Translations under genes and position numbers: made by a program
Shown: piece after piece, positions 17,308-25,908 of the stretch
Position numbering within the stretch: position 1 is the stretch's first letter
How the letters are laid out: every line of letters begins with the position of its first letter
Assembly (NCBI GenBank): GCA_943370145.1
Contig: CALRPY020000008.1
Span: forward strand, 37,235-101,234
From: Ga0077536 sp943370145
GTDB lineage: Bacteria; Pseudomonadota; Gammaproteobacteria; Ga0077536
Reading direction: 5' to 3'
DNA length: 64,000 nt
Notes under the pieces: model-generated
Told to the model about the DNA's origin: nothing
Database searches by the model: none
What the model saw: the letters and a program-made list of their open reading frames with translations, nothing else

Positions 17308-18169
17308 TAAAGCGCTCGTGGCGTGTGTTTTCTTATTGGGTAGTGCTTTTGCGCAAGCCAAAGAATTTATCGTTTATGACGCAACTCAATACGAACACAA
17401 ACCAGATCTTAGGCGGTATGGCATCATGCCGATGCCCGTTCTATACGATCAGTGGGCATACAATGACCGATCGGCTAAGTACAAAAAGGAAAACCTGCCC
17501 GACCGTGCCATGCTAGCTGCTCGCGTAAAAAAAGAAGCGAGAAGTAGCGGCGTGATCGTGCTTGATTTTGAGTCATGGCCTGTTATGGGCTACTCAAATA
17601 TGCCGTGGGTCATGTCTCGTAGCGCAGAAAAGTACGTAAATGTGTTGCGCTGGGTGAAAAGCGATGTGCCAAAAATTAAGGTCGGATTCTTCGGAATAGT
17701 TCCGCCCAGCGACTATCTTGCGACCATTGCAGAGCCTTCCAGTAGGCGGTACCAGCAGTGGATTAGAGATAATAATTTAGTTAAAGCAATTGCCAATGAA
17801 ATAGACATAGCTTTTCCTTCGGTTTACACGTATTCCGCTGACAGGTCGTTATGGAAGAGGTCTTTGCGCGCCCAGGTTTCAGAAGCTCGGCGTTTGTTTG
17901 GGGGGGCGGTTTACGTATTCATTTGGCCTCAGTATTTCGACCATGCGCCGGCAGATCCTGAGCTTTGGCTAAAATATATGGACGGTGAATTTTGGCGCTT
18001 TCAACTAGACGAAGTGCGCGCTGTGGCCGATGGCGTGGTTGTCTGGGGCGGTTGGGATTTTGAGCGCAATAGGCCAGCAAAGTGGGATCCGAACGCCGCG
18101 TGGTGGCAAGAAACCAAGCGTTTCTCCGAGTCGAACAAGTTAAAACATCGTGAAAGCGTTCCAAAATAG
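17297..18169 (+). CDS. Secreted protein of unknown function, possible TIM-barrel glycosidase
   Basis: 290-residue protein with a clear signal peptide (MFSNKALVACVFLLGSAFAQ then AKEF). I do not recognise the family with confidence. Features suggest a (beta/alpha)8 hydrolase: GVIVLDFESWPVMGYSN with acidic residues at a strand end, KIKVGFFGIVPP, IAFPSVYTYSAD, AVYVFIWPQYFDH and a late GVVVWGGWDFERNRP. The pattern of D-x-E-x-W followed by tyrosine- and tryptophan-rich strands is reminiscent of hyaluronidase-type or PslG-like glycosidases that trim a polymer in the periplasm. Its position as last gene of the cassette, overlapping a glycosyltransferase, supports a role in processing this polysaccharide. 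Confidence 0.55.
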   Translation: MFSNKALVACVFLLGSAFAQAKEFIVYDATQYEHKPDLRRYGIMPMPVLYDQWAYNDRSAKYKKENLPDRAMLAARVKKEARSSGVIVLDFESWPVMGYSNMPWVMSRSAEKYVNVLRWVKSDVPKIKVGFFGIVPPSDYLATIAEPSSRRYQQWIRDNNLVKAIANEIDIAFPSVYTYSADRSLWKRSLRAQVSEARRLFGGAVYVFIWPQYFDHAPADPELWLKYMDGEFWRFQLDEVRAVADGVVVWGGWDFERNRPAKWDPNAAWWQETKRFSESNKLKHRESVPK

Positions 18170-18518
18170 GGTCGACCTAAAGTTCGAAGACTGGGAGAGC
18201 TTGAGGTACGTAGCCTGTAATTTAATCGGGCGAGGATGCGGCTGTTGTTGGTCGGGCGCGAGGTGTCAAAGTGGCAATAGCAACACGGTGTTGGCGGTGC
18301 TTCGTGCTCAAGTCTTATCAAGCCCCAGTGGCCGAATTCGCTTTAGCTCATGCTTGATTGGCCACAGAGGCAGGATTTAATGCTGCTCGACAGCGAGTTG
18401 GGAGAACCGCTTTGGTTTCTGCGGATGTGAAGACGACATTGATACGAAAGAATCATTCAGATAGGCGAGTAAGAAATTTTCATGGCCGGGGAATGCCTGC
18501 CATGCATGAGCGTTTCCT
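18170..18518. other. Intergenic region before the exosortase gene; right edge of the AT-rich cassette
   Basis: No convincing gene in 349 bases; the short frames on both strands have no start signals or recognisable content. Composition is intermediate and changes to the GC-rich core at about 18.5 kb, so this is the likely right boundary of the exchanged glycosyltransferase cassette. An imperfect TGGCC/GGCCA inverted repeat sits near 18331-18365. It may hold the promoter of xrtD, but no sigma-70 element could be placed with confidence. Confidence 0.5.
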
Positions 18519-20108
18519 ATGAAACCCGATGTTCCGCGTATTGCCAATGGCGAGTGGCGAATGGCGCCGGCGCTCTGGGGTGTGTTGCTGATAGGGATCA
18601 TGCTTGCGATTGCGCTGTCGTTTGACGGCATCAGCTACATGATCGACTACTGGCTCGACCGCGAAGAATACAGCCACGGCATCCTCATTCCTTTCATCGC
18701 CCTCTACCTCATCTGGCAGAAGCAACCCGAACTTGCGCGTCTCCCGTTCCCCGGCGCCTGGTCCGGCCTTGCGCTCACGCTGATCGGGCTTGCCGTGTAC
18801 TACGCCGGTGAACTCAGCTCCCTGTATACCATTGTCCAGTACGGCTTCCTTATTCTGCTCTACGGCCTGGTGCTGAGCCTCACCGGCTGGCGCGCCTTCG
18901 TCATCGTGGCGATCCCGCTGCTGGTGCTGAGCTTCATGATCCCGCTGCCGAATTTCCTCTACAACAACCTCTCGGCGAAGCTGCAACTGCTGTCTTCCGA
19001 AATCGGGGTGGCGGTCATCCGCGGCTTCGGCATCAGCGTGTTCCTGGAAGGCAACGTCATCGACCTCGGCACCTACAAGCTGCAGGTGGTCGAGGCCTGC
19101 AACGGGCTGCGCTATCTCTTCCCGTTGATGACCCTCGGCTTCATCGTGGCCTACCTCTACCGGGCGGCGTTCTGGAAGCGGGCGATCATTTTCCTCTCCA
19201 CCATGCCCATCACGGTGCTCATGAACAGCTTCCGCATCGGGGTCATTGGGGTGATGGTCGACCGCTGGGGCCAGTCCATGGCGGAAGGGTTCCTGCACGA
19301 CTTCGAAGGCTGGGTCATTTTCATGGCCTGCTTCGCGGTTCTGTTCCTTGAAATGTGGTTTCTTATGCGCATCACCGGGGACCGCCGCCCGCTGGTGGCG
19401 GTTTTCGGGCTGGAGGCGCCCACGGCGCCGTCCGCGGAAGAGGGCGTCCCACTGCAACGCAAGATTCCGCTGCCGTTCATTGCCTCGCTGGCGGTGCTGG
19501 GACTTGCCGTCGCGGCGGGTGCCGCGCTGCCGGAGCGCGTGGAGGTGGCCCAGCCGCGCAAGGAGTTCAGCGAATTCCCGCTCGCGCTGGGCAACTGGCA
19601 GGGCAAGGCGGAGCCGATGGAGCAGGTCTACATCGATGCCCTCAAGTTCACGGACTATGCCCTTGCAAACTACCAGGACGACGCCGGCCACGTGGTGAAC
19701 TTCTACTCCGCCTACTATGCATCGCAGCGCAAGGGTGAATCCGTTCACTCGCCGCGCTCCTGCCTGCCGGGCGGGGGCTGGGAGATCCAGTCCCTGACCC
19801 AGCGGGACATTCCCGGGGTGGAGGTTGGGGGCGTGCCGCTGCGGGTGAATCGGGTGCTCATCAGCTATGGCGAGCAGAAGCAGGTGGTCTACTACTGGTT
19901 CCAGCAGCGTGGCCGGGTGATGACCAACGAATACCTGGTCAAATGGAACATGCTCGTGGATGCCATCGCGCGCAATCGAACGGACGGCGCGCTCGTGCGG
20001 CTGACCATTCCGCTCAGGGAGGGGCAGAATGTGGATGAACTGGATAACGCGCTGTCGCGCTTCGCCAATGACATAAGCGGGTTGCTCCCCGCTTACATCC
20101 CGAACTAG
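18519..20108 (+). CDS. xrtD: Exosortase XrtD-type with fused EpsI domain
   Basis: 529-residue membrane protein. The N-terminal part (about residues 1-300) is a multi-pass exosortase with the catalytic triad visible as Cys194 in VVEACNGLRYLFPL, Arg239 in MNSFRIGVIGV and His260 in GFLHDFEGW. The C-terminal periplasmic part (about 330-525) is an EpsI domain (PLALGNWQGKAEPM, SVHSPRSCLPGGGWEI, VYYWFQQRG). Exosortases cleave C-terminal sorting signals; the single-chain exosortase-EpsI architecture is characteristic of XrtD, whose substrates carry VPLPA-CTERM signals, and such a substrate is encoded at 28707. No good ribosome-binding site precedes ATG 18519; ATG 18561 is an alternative. Confidence 0.88.
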   Translation: MKPDVPRIANGEWRMAPALWGVLLIGIMLAIALSFDGISYMIDYWLDREEYSHGILIPFIALYLIWQKQPELARLPFPGAWSGLALTLIGLAVYYAGELSSLYTIVQYGFLILLYGLVLSLTGWRAFVIVAIPLLVLSFMIPLPNFLYNNLSAKLQLLSSEIGVAVIRGFGISVFLEGNVIDLGTYKLQVVEACNGLRYLFPLMTLGFIVAYLYRAAFWKRAIIFLSTMPITVLMNSFRIGVIGVMVDRWGQSMAEGFLHDFEGWVIFMACFAVLFLEMWFLMRITGDRRPLVAVFGLEAPTAPSAEEGVPLQRKIPLPFIASLAVLGLAVAAGAALPERVEVAQPRKEFSEFPLALGNWQGKAEPMEQVYIDALKFTDYALANYQDDAGHVVNFYSAYYASQRKGESVHSPRSCLPGGGWEIQSLTQRDIPGVEVGGVPLRVNRVLISYGEQKQVVYYWFQQRGRVMTNEYLVKWNMLVDAIARNRTDGALVRLTIPLREGQNVDELDNALSRFANDISGLLPAYIPN

Positions 20109-20126
20109 CCGTCCAGGGCGACCGGG

Positions 20127-21770
20127 GTGCTGGCCAGCCTGTCATTCATCGTGGCGATGTTCAGCACCATGTTGCTGATCCCGCCGCTCATGCGCATGGC
20201 CGTGCGCTTCAAAATCGTGGACCTGCCCGACCCCCGCAAGGTCCACGCCTTCCCGGTGCCGCGTATCGGCGGCATTGCGATGATTGTCGCCGCGGTGGCG
20301 CTGATCCTGCTGTGGGCGCCGCGTACCGATACCGTGCTGTGGTATCTGGCGGGCGTGGGGGTGATTGCAGTGTTTGGCGTCTGGGACGACCGCAGCCCGC
20401 TGAATTACCGCCTTAAGTTCCTGGGCCAGTTGCTGGCCACCCTGTGCGTGGTCCTGGGGGGAGACATTTCCATCCACTTCCTGCCTTTCCTTGGGGTGGA
20501 AGCCGTGCCCAACTGGGTGTCGATCCCCCTCACGGTGTTCGCCCTCCTGGGCATTACAAACGCGATCAACCTCGCCGACGGCCTGGACGGGCTGGCCGGC
20601 GGCACCACCTTCATCAGCATCGCCGTGATTGCGCTGCTGGCCTTTATGGCCGACGACGCCACGCTGCTGATGTTGTGCACCGCAATTTTGGGCAGCATCG
20701 TCGGTTTCCTGCGCTTCAATACCCACCCGGCCCAGGTCTTCATGGGAGACGCCGGCAGCCAGTTTCTGGGATTCTCCGCCGGGGTGCTGGTAATCATCCT
20801 GACCCAGCAGAGCAATCCGGCCATCAGCCCCGTGATTCCATTGCTTATCCTGGGCTTGCCGATTCTCGACACCCTGCTGGTGATGGGGCAGCGCATTTAC
20901 GAGGGGCGCTCGCCCTTCAAGCCGGACAAGAACCACATTCACCATCGGCTGCTCGCGCTGGGCTTCGACCAGTACGAAGCGGTTGTGGTGATCTATGCGA
21001 TCCAGGCGGTGATGGTCACCAGCGCGGTGCTCATGCGCTATGAATCGGATGTCCTGAACGCGATCTGGTTCGTGGCGCTGTGCGCGGCCGTGCTGCTGCT
21101 CTTTCGTATCGCGAACCGTGCCGGCTGGAAGGCCCACGGGCGCCACCACCAGGCTACCCAGTCCGCGCTGGCGCGCATGGCGGAACGCATCAAGCGCACA
21201 GGGTTGCTGGTGCGTGGGCCACTGCTCTATCTAGGGGCGGCGATTCCCGGTTACCTGCTCTACGTCATCTGGCAGTGCAAAGGCGTCCCCCAGGACGCCG
21301 CGATAACACTGTCGGTCCTGCTGGCGATCGCCATCGCGCTGTTGTTCGCCTATCGCTATCGACCTTGGATAACGGTGGTAGACCGCACCGTGATTTGTAC
21401 CACCATCACGGCGGGGGTGTATTACGGCGTTGAAGCATCGCCGGGGGAACAGGCCCGGACAATTGAAAACGCCGTGTTCGTGGGCCTGGTCATCGCGATC
21501 ATCCTCTTGTATCGCTATTCGAAGAGCCGCAGCTTCAAGGTTTCCTCGATGGACTTCCTTGTCATCTTCGCGGTGATGGTCCTGCCCAACCTGCTTGGCC
21601 AGGACATCGCGCAGACCCGGCTCAGCGAGGTCGCCACCAAGGCGGTATTGCTGTACTACGGTGTGGAATTGGCCATCTCTCAGTTACCAGGGCGTACCCG
21701 CTGGGTGAGGGTGGCGATGGCGAGTGTGCTGGCCGTGTTCGTGGCGCGGGTGCTCCTGGTCCAGGTGTAA
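20127..21770 (+). CDS. WecA-like undecaprenyl-phosphate sugar-1-phosphate transferase with C-terminal extension
   Basis: 547-residue polytopic membrane enzyme of the MraY/WecA superfamily, which starts lipid-linked repeat units. Key motifs: [46 protein letters not shown] and [10 protein letters not shown]. The catalytic part ends by about residue 330; a further roughly 200 residues with several more hydrophobic segments and no recognised motif follow, making the protein much longer than WecA (about 367). Similar long forms occur in exosortase loci. GTG 20127 is the start, 18 bases after xrtD. The sugar is probably GlcNAc-1-P or a related amino sugar. Confidence 0.87.
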   Translation: MLASLSFIVAMFSTMLLIPPLMRMAVRFKIVDLPDPRKVHAFPVPRIGGIAMIVAAVALILLWAPRTDTVLWYLAGVGVIAVFGVWDDRSPLNYRLKFLGQLLATLCVVLGGDISIHFLPFLGVEAVPNWVSIPLTVFALLGITNAINLADGLDGLAGGTTFISIAVIALLAFMADDATLLMLCTAILGSIVGFLRFNTHPAQVFMGDAGSQFLGFSAGVLVIILTQQSNPAISPVIPLLILGLPILDTLLVMGQRIYEGRSPFKPDKNHIHHRLLALGFDQYEAVVVIYAIQAVMVTSAVLMRYESDVLNAIWFVALCAAVLLLFRIANRAGWKAHGRHHQATQSALARMAERIKRTGLLVRGPLLYLGAAIPGYLLYVIWQCKGVPQDAAITLSVLLAIAIALLFAYRYRPWITVVDRTVICTTITAGVYYGVEASPGEQARTIENAVFVGLVIAIILLYRYSKSRSFKVSSMDFLVIFAVMVLPNLLGQDIAQTRLSEVATKAVLLYYGVELAISQLPGRTRWVRVAMASVLAVFVARVLLVQV

Positions 21771-21853
21771 GCAGACAGGCAGCGCGGCGCTCGCCCCGCG
21801 CGGGCTTGCATGAAAAAATGGCGGCATCACGCCAAGGATCCGGAGCCTTTCGA

Positions 21854-22945
21854 GTGAAGAAGAAAACAGCCCTCATCACCGGCGTCACCGGCCAGGACGG
21901 CGCTTATCTCTCCGAGTTCCTGCTGAAGAAGGGCTACGAAGTCCACGGCATCAAGCGTCGCTCGTCCAGTTTCAACACGGGCCGCATCGACCACATCTAC
22001 CAGGACCCGCACGAGAAGGGGCGTCATTTCGTACTGCACTACGGGGACCTCACGGACGCCACCAACCTCATCCGTATCGTGCAGCAGGTGCAGCCGGACG
22101 AAATCTACAACCTCGCGGCCCAGAGCCACGTGGCGGTGTCCTTCGAAACGCCGGAATACACCGCGAACTCCGATGCCCTTGGCACGCTCCGGCTGCTGGA
22201 GGCCATCCGCATCCTGGGCCTCGAGAAGAAAACGCGTTTCTACCAGGCGTCCACCAGCGAGATGTTCGGCAAGGTGCAGGAGATTCCGCAGAAGGAAACC
22301 ACGCCCTTCTACCCGCGCAGCCCGTACGGGGCGGCGAAGGTCTACGCGTACTGGATAGTGGTGAACTACCGCGAGGCCTACGGCATGTTCGGCTGCAACG
22401 GCATCCTGTTCAATCACGAGTCGCCCATCCGGGGCGAGACCTTCGTTACCCGCAAGATCACGCGCGCGGTGGCGCGCATCAGCCTGGGGCTGCAGGACTG
22501 TCTCTATCTCGGCAACCTCGATTCCCTGCGCGACTGGGGGCACGCCCGCGATTACGTGAAAGCCATGTGGCTCATGCTCCAGCAGGACGAACCGGACGAC
22601 TACGTGGTGGCCACCGGCAGGCAGATCTCCGTGCGCGATTTCGTGAACGCCGCGTTTCGGGAGGTCGGCATCGAAATCGACTGGCGCGGCAGCGGCGTGC
22701 ACGAACAGGGCGTGGACCGGGCGAACGGCCGCGTGCTGGTGCAGGTGGACCAGCGCTATTTCCGTCCGACGGAAGTGGACACCCTGCTGGGGGACCCCGG
22801 TAAGGCCAAGGCGAAGCTGGGGTGGGAAGCGGAAACCCCGCTCGAAGATATGGTGCGTGAGATGGTCGAGGAGGACCGGCGCGATGCGGAGAAGGACGAA
22901 CTCTGCAAGCGGGAAGGCTTCCGGGTTTTCGACTATTACGAATGA
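21854..22945 (+). CDS. gmd: GDP-mannose 4,6-dehydratase
   Basis: 363-residue SDR enzyme converting GDP-mannose to GDP-4-keto-6-deoxymannose. The NADP-binding loop [10 protein letters not shown], the family signature [17 protein letters not shown], the active-site Y-x3-K in [12 protein letters not shown] and [19 protein letters not shown] are all present. GTG 21854 is chosen: GGAG lies about ten bases upstream and the protein then begins KKKTALITG, as in homologues; the ORF extends upstream to 21806 without support. Together with fcl it makes GDP-L-fucose from the ManC product. Confidence 0.96.
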   Translation: MKKKTALITGVTGQDGAYLSEFLLKKGYEVHGIKRRSSSFNTGRIDHIYQDPHEKGRHFVLHYGDLTDATNLIRIVQQVQPDEIYNLAAQSHVAVSFETPEYTANSDALGTLRLLEAIRILGLEKKTRFYQASTSEMFGKVQEIPQKETTPFYPRSPYGAAKVYAYWIVVNYREAYGMFGCNGILFNHESPIRGETFVTRKITRAVARISLGLQDCLYLGNLDSLRDWGHARDYVKAMWLMLQQDEPDDYVVATGRQISVRDFVNAAFREVGIEIDWRGSGVHEQGVDRANGRVLVQVDQRYFRPTEVDTLLGDPGKAKAKLGWEAETPLEDMVREMVEEDRRDAEKDELCKREGFRVFDYYE

Positions 22946-23012
22946 GGCAGCCGCGCGACGAGGCCGGTGACAACCGCGCCCGGGTCTATGCCGGGCCCTT
23001 CGCAAGGCGGGA

Positions 23013-23957
23013 ATGAACAACATGGACCTGGATTCCAAAATCTTCATCGCAGGCGCGCGCGGCATGGTCGGCTCGGCCATCGTGCGGGCCCTGCAGGCGC
23101 AGGGTCATCGCCGCCTGCTGACGCCGGGTCGCGACAGCCTGGACCTTAAACAGCCCGCTGCCGTAAGCGATTTCTTCGCGCGCGAAAAGCCGGACCACGT
23201 CTTCGTGGCGGCGGCGAAGGTGGGCGGCATCCTCGCGAACAACAGCTACCCCGCCGACTTCCTGTACGACAACCTGATGATCGAGGCCAACGTGATCCAC
23301 GCCGCGCACGAAGCGGGCGTGCGCAAGCTGCTGTTCCTGGGCAGCACCTGCATCTACCCCAAGCTTGCGCCGCAGCCACTCAAGGAGGAATACCTGCTGT
23401 CCGGGCCGCTCGAACCCACCAACGAGTGGTACGCGGTGGCGAAGATCGCGGGCATCAAGCTGTGCCAGGCCTTCCGTCGCCAGCACGGCTGCCACTTCAT
23501 CTCCGGCATGCCCACCAACCTCTACGGTCCGAACGACAATTACGACCTGCAAAGCTCACACGTGATGCCGGCGCTGATCCGCAAGTTTCACGAGGCGAAG
23601 GTGCGCGGGGAGCCGACGGTCACGATCTGGGGGTCCGGCAAGCCGCTGCGCGAGTTCCTGCACGTGGACGATTGCGCGGAGGCCTGCGTCTTTCTGATGC
23701 GCCACTACGACGGAGACGAGCACGTGAACATCGGGGTGGGGCAGGACCTGAGCATCCTGGCTCTCGCGCAACTCATCGCGGGCGTGGTCGGCTACTCCGG
23801 GGAACTGGTGTTCGACGCCTCGAAGCCGGACGGCACGCCGCGCAAGCTCGTGGACACGACGAAGATCAACGCCCTTGGCTGGCGCCCGCGAATCGGCCTG
23901 GAGGAGGGCGTGCGCATGGCGTACGCGTGGTTCAGGGAGAATGTGGCGACGGTTTGA
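23013..23957 (+). CDS. fcl: GDP-L-fucose synthase
   Basis: 314-residue SDR epimerase-reductase that turns GDP-4-keto-6-deoxymannose into GDP-L-fucose. It shows the NADP-binding FIAGARGMVGSAI, the conserved VFVAAAKVGGI, LFLGSTCIYPK, the Y-x3-K active site in EWYAVAKIAGIKLCQ and PTNLYGPNDNYD. It follows gmd by 67 bases in the same direction and is the last biosynthetic gene of the polysaccharide locus, just before the repeat patch at 23.96-24.39 kb. Confidence 0.96.
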   Translation: MNNMDLDSKIFIAGARGMVGSAIVRALQAQGHRRLLTPGRDSLDLKQPAAVSDFFAREKPDHVFVAAAKVGGILANNSYPADFLYDNLMIEANVIHAAHEAGVRKLLFLGSTCIYPKLAPQPLKEEYLLSGPLEPTNEWYAVAKIAGIKLCQAFRRQHGCHFISGMPTNLYGPNDNYDLQSSHVMPALIRKFHEAKVRGEPTVTIWGSGKPLREFLHVDDCAEACVFLMRHYDGDEHVNIGVGQDLSILALAQLIAGVVGYSGELVFDASKPDGTPRKLVDTTKINALGWRPRIGLEEGVRMAYAWFRENVATV

Positions 23958-24394
23958 AATAATGCTCCGCGCAAGCGAGCTAAGACCTTCGCCTCTCCCG
24001 CACCGGGCGAGGCCGCGCGCAGCGCGGGTGAGGGGGCTTTAGGATTGGCGCAGCGCCGGCTGACGCGACCCTCACCCCCCCCCTCTCTCTCGCGCGGGAC
24101 AGGGGGCAAGATTGAGCCCGCACTCGGGCGAAGGGCATGATCTAATCTGTCCGGTACGCGGGCGCAGCGCGCACGATCTTCGCCTCTCCCGCTGCGGGAG
24201 AGGCCGCGCGCAGCGCGGGTGAGGGCGGTTTCAGATTGGCGCAGCGCCGGCTGACGCGCCCCTCACCCCCGCCCTTCCCCGCGCGCGGCAGAGGGGGCAA
24301 GAATGCTCTCTGTCCCGCACTTGGGCGAGGGGCAAGAACGAGCCTGTCCCGCACCTGCGACGGGAGCTCGTCAAAACGCACAGGAGTCCAGCGC
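23958..24394. repeat. Tandem imperfect 191-bp duplication of intergenic repeats
   Basis: This gene-free gap is made of two imperfect tandem copies that start at 23987 and 24178 (offset 191). Each begins CTTCGCCTCTCCCGC, continues with GAGGCCGCGCGCAGCGCGGG and GCGCAGCGCCGGCTGACGCG, and ends with a GGGCGA-containing tail. Parts match unit B of the repeat patch at 0.9-1.4 kb. The stretch can form several GC-rich hairpins and may terminate transcription after fcl. The last 20 bases contain CAGGAG, the ribosome-binding site for the next gene. Confidence 0.8.
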
Positions 24395-25768
24395 ATGGGC
24401 GCAAAAACAGGCCGTAACGATCCTTGCCCCTGCGGCAGTGGCAAGAAAGCCAAGCACTGTCACGGCGCGGACCGGCCGGCGGTCGTCCAGGATAATTTTG
24501 TCGACGGGCAGGGCGCCGTGGCGACGGCCTTCCGCTGGCTGGAGCAGCGCCACGGCGACGCGATGCGCGAGTCTTTCATGGGCTTCCTGCTCGACGACCT
24601 GTGGCCGGAGCAGGCGCCGGCGCCGGAGACCTTCGACAACGCATTCCTCACCGAAGTGTCGGAATACCTGCAGGCGATATGGCTGGCCAGCTGCGATCTC
24701 GAAGCAGGGCACCGCCGGTATCGCCGCGTGATTGACCTCGTCTGCGCGCCGCACGGCGCGCCATTGACGCAAGGCCAGCGCAACTATCTGCGGCAACTGG
24801 GCACGCAACCACTGCGGCTGTATCGCGTCATCGAGGCGGCCGGGGAGGAGACCTGGCGGGTGATGGATGCGATCGATCTCACGCTGGACCCGTTCGTGGC
24901 GCGAATCCCTGGCGCGGAAGGCATCAAGCCGGGAATGATGATGGCCGGGCGCGCCCTCGATGTGAACGGCTCGCTGGCGCTGACGGAGGACATGCTCCAC
25001 TTCCCCGCCCCCCATGACCTCCGAATCCTGAACCTGGTGAGCGACCTGGCCGCCCAGGACTACAAGCACGAGAGTGAACGCGACTTCGACATCGAAATCG
25101 AAATCGCCGCGTTGTGGCTGGAGATGGTTCTTGCGCATGCGGTCGCCCACATCGCCGACCAGCACGCCAGCCGCGACGGCAACCCGGACCTGCTCTTCAT
25201 CACGGACCATTACCAGGTCCTAGACGACGCGCGGCTCGTCAGCACGCTGAACGACTGCCCCGCGCTCGATCACCAGACCGGCCCGGGTTGGTTGCTGCTT
25301 GCCGGGGACGCGGACGCTCCCGAGGACATCGAACTCGAAATCCTGCGCGGCGCGCGACCAGACAGGCTCGAGGTGCAGTACGCCTCACAGGCCGCGGCCG
25401 ACGCGGGGCGCCCCTGGTTCGAAAACCTGGTTGGCGATGCCGTGCGCTATCTCACGCGCGAGATCTCGGAGCCCGGCGCAATGCTCGACGATGAGGTCAT
25501 GCGGGAGATCGAGTCGCTGCCCAGCGGTGCGCTGGAACAGCTGCTCGATGGCGGGCTGCTCGAGCTTTTCAGGCAATGGCCCGACGAGCCCCACCCGGCG
25601 CTCGGCGGGAAGACCCCACGCGAGGTGGTCCGGACCAGCGCTGATGTGCCGCAGGTGAAGGGCTTGCTGCTCGCCATCGAGGAAGAGGCCGCGACGCTCG
25701 CGCGCGAGCAGGGGCTTGCGCCGCTGTCGTGGCAATTCCTGTGGGACGACCTGGGGCTGAAGCGTTAG
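24395..25768 (+). CDS. SEC-C motif protein of unknown function
   Basis: 457-residue protein. Residues 6-24 are a zinc-binding SEC-C motif (NDPCPCGSGKKAKHCHG), which in SecA and YecA-like proteins binds metal and contacts SecB or ribosomes; here it is N-terminal rather than at the usual C-terminus. The remaining 430 residues are acidic, mostly helical, and have no motif I recognise. ATG 24395 with CAGGAG nine bases upstream decides the start; the frame upstream to 24236 runs through repeats. No functional link to the polysaccharide genes is evident. Confidence 0.7.
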   Translation: MGAKTGRNDPCPCGSGKKAKHCHGADRPAVVQDNFVDGQGAVATAFRWLEQRHGDAMRESFMGFLLDDLWPEQAPAPETFDNAFLTEVSEYLQAIWLASCDLEAGHRRYRRVIDLVCAPHGAPLTQGQRNYLRQLGTQPLRLYRVIEAAGEETWRVMDAIDLTLDPFVARIPGAEGIKPGMMMAGRALDVNGSLALTEDMLHFPAPHDLRILNLVSDLAAQDYKHESERDFDIEIEIAALWLEMVLAHAVAHIADQHASRDGNPDLLFITDHYQVLDDARLVSTLNDCPALDHQTGPGWLLLAGDADAPEDIELEILRGARPDRLEVQYASQAAADAGRPWFENLVGDAVRYLTREISEPGAMLDDEVMREIESLPSGALEQLLDGGLLELFRQWPDEPHPALGGKTPREVVRTSADVPQVKGLLLAIEEEAATLAREQGLAPLSWQFLWDDLGLKR

Positions 25769-25908
25769 CGGCGTCGGCCAGGCCGTGCCGGCCGTCGCGG
25801 CGGCTTCCCCTGAATCTTGCCGACAGCCCCTTTTGCGCGAGCCTGTTACAGTCTTTTAACAATATGACCGGTAAAATCCGGTTTCCAGCCCGCACTGCAG
25901 GATTCGAC

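Noticed and set aside
18480..19748. 422-codon minus-strand open frame over the exosortase gene
   Set aside because: The plus strand carries all exosortase and EpsI motifs; the antisense peptide is His/Arg/Glu-rich without motifs.
21827..23080. 417-codon minus-strand frame over gmd
   Set aside because: gmd on the plus strand has every signature of the family; the antisense frame has none.
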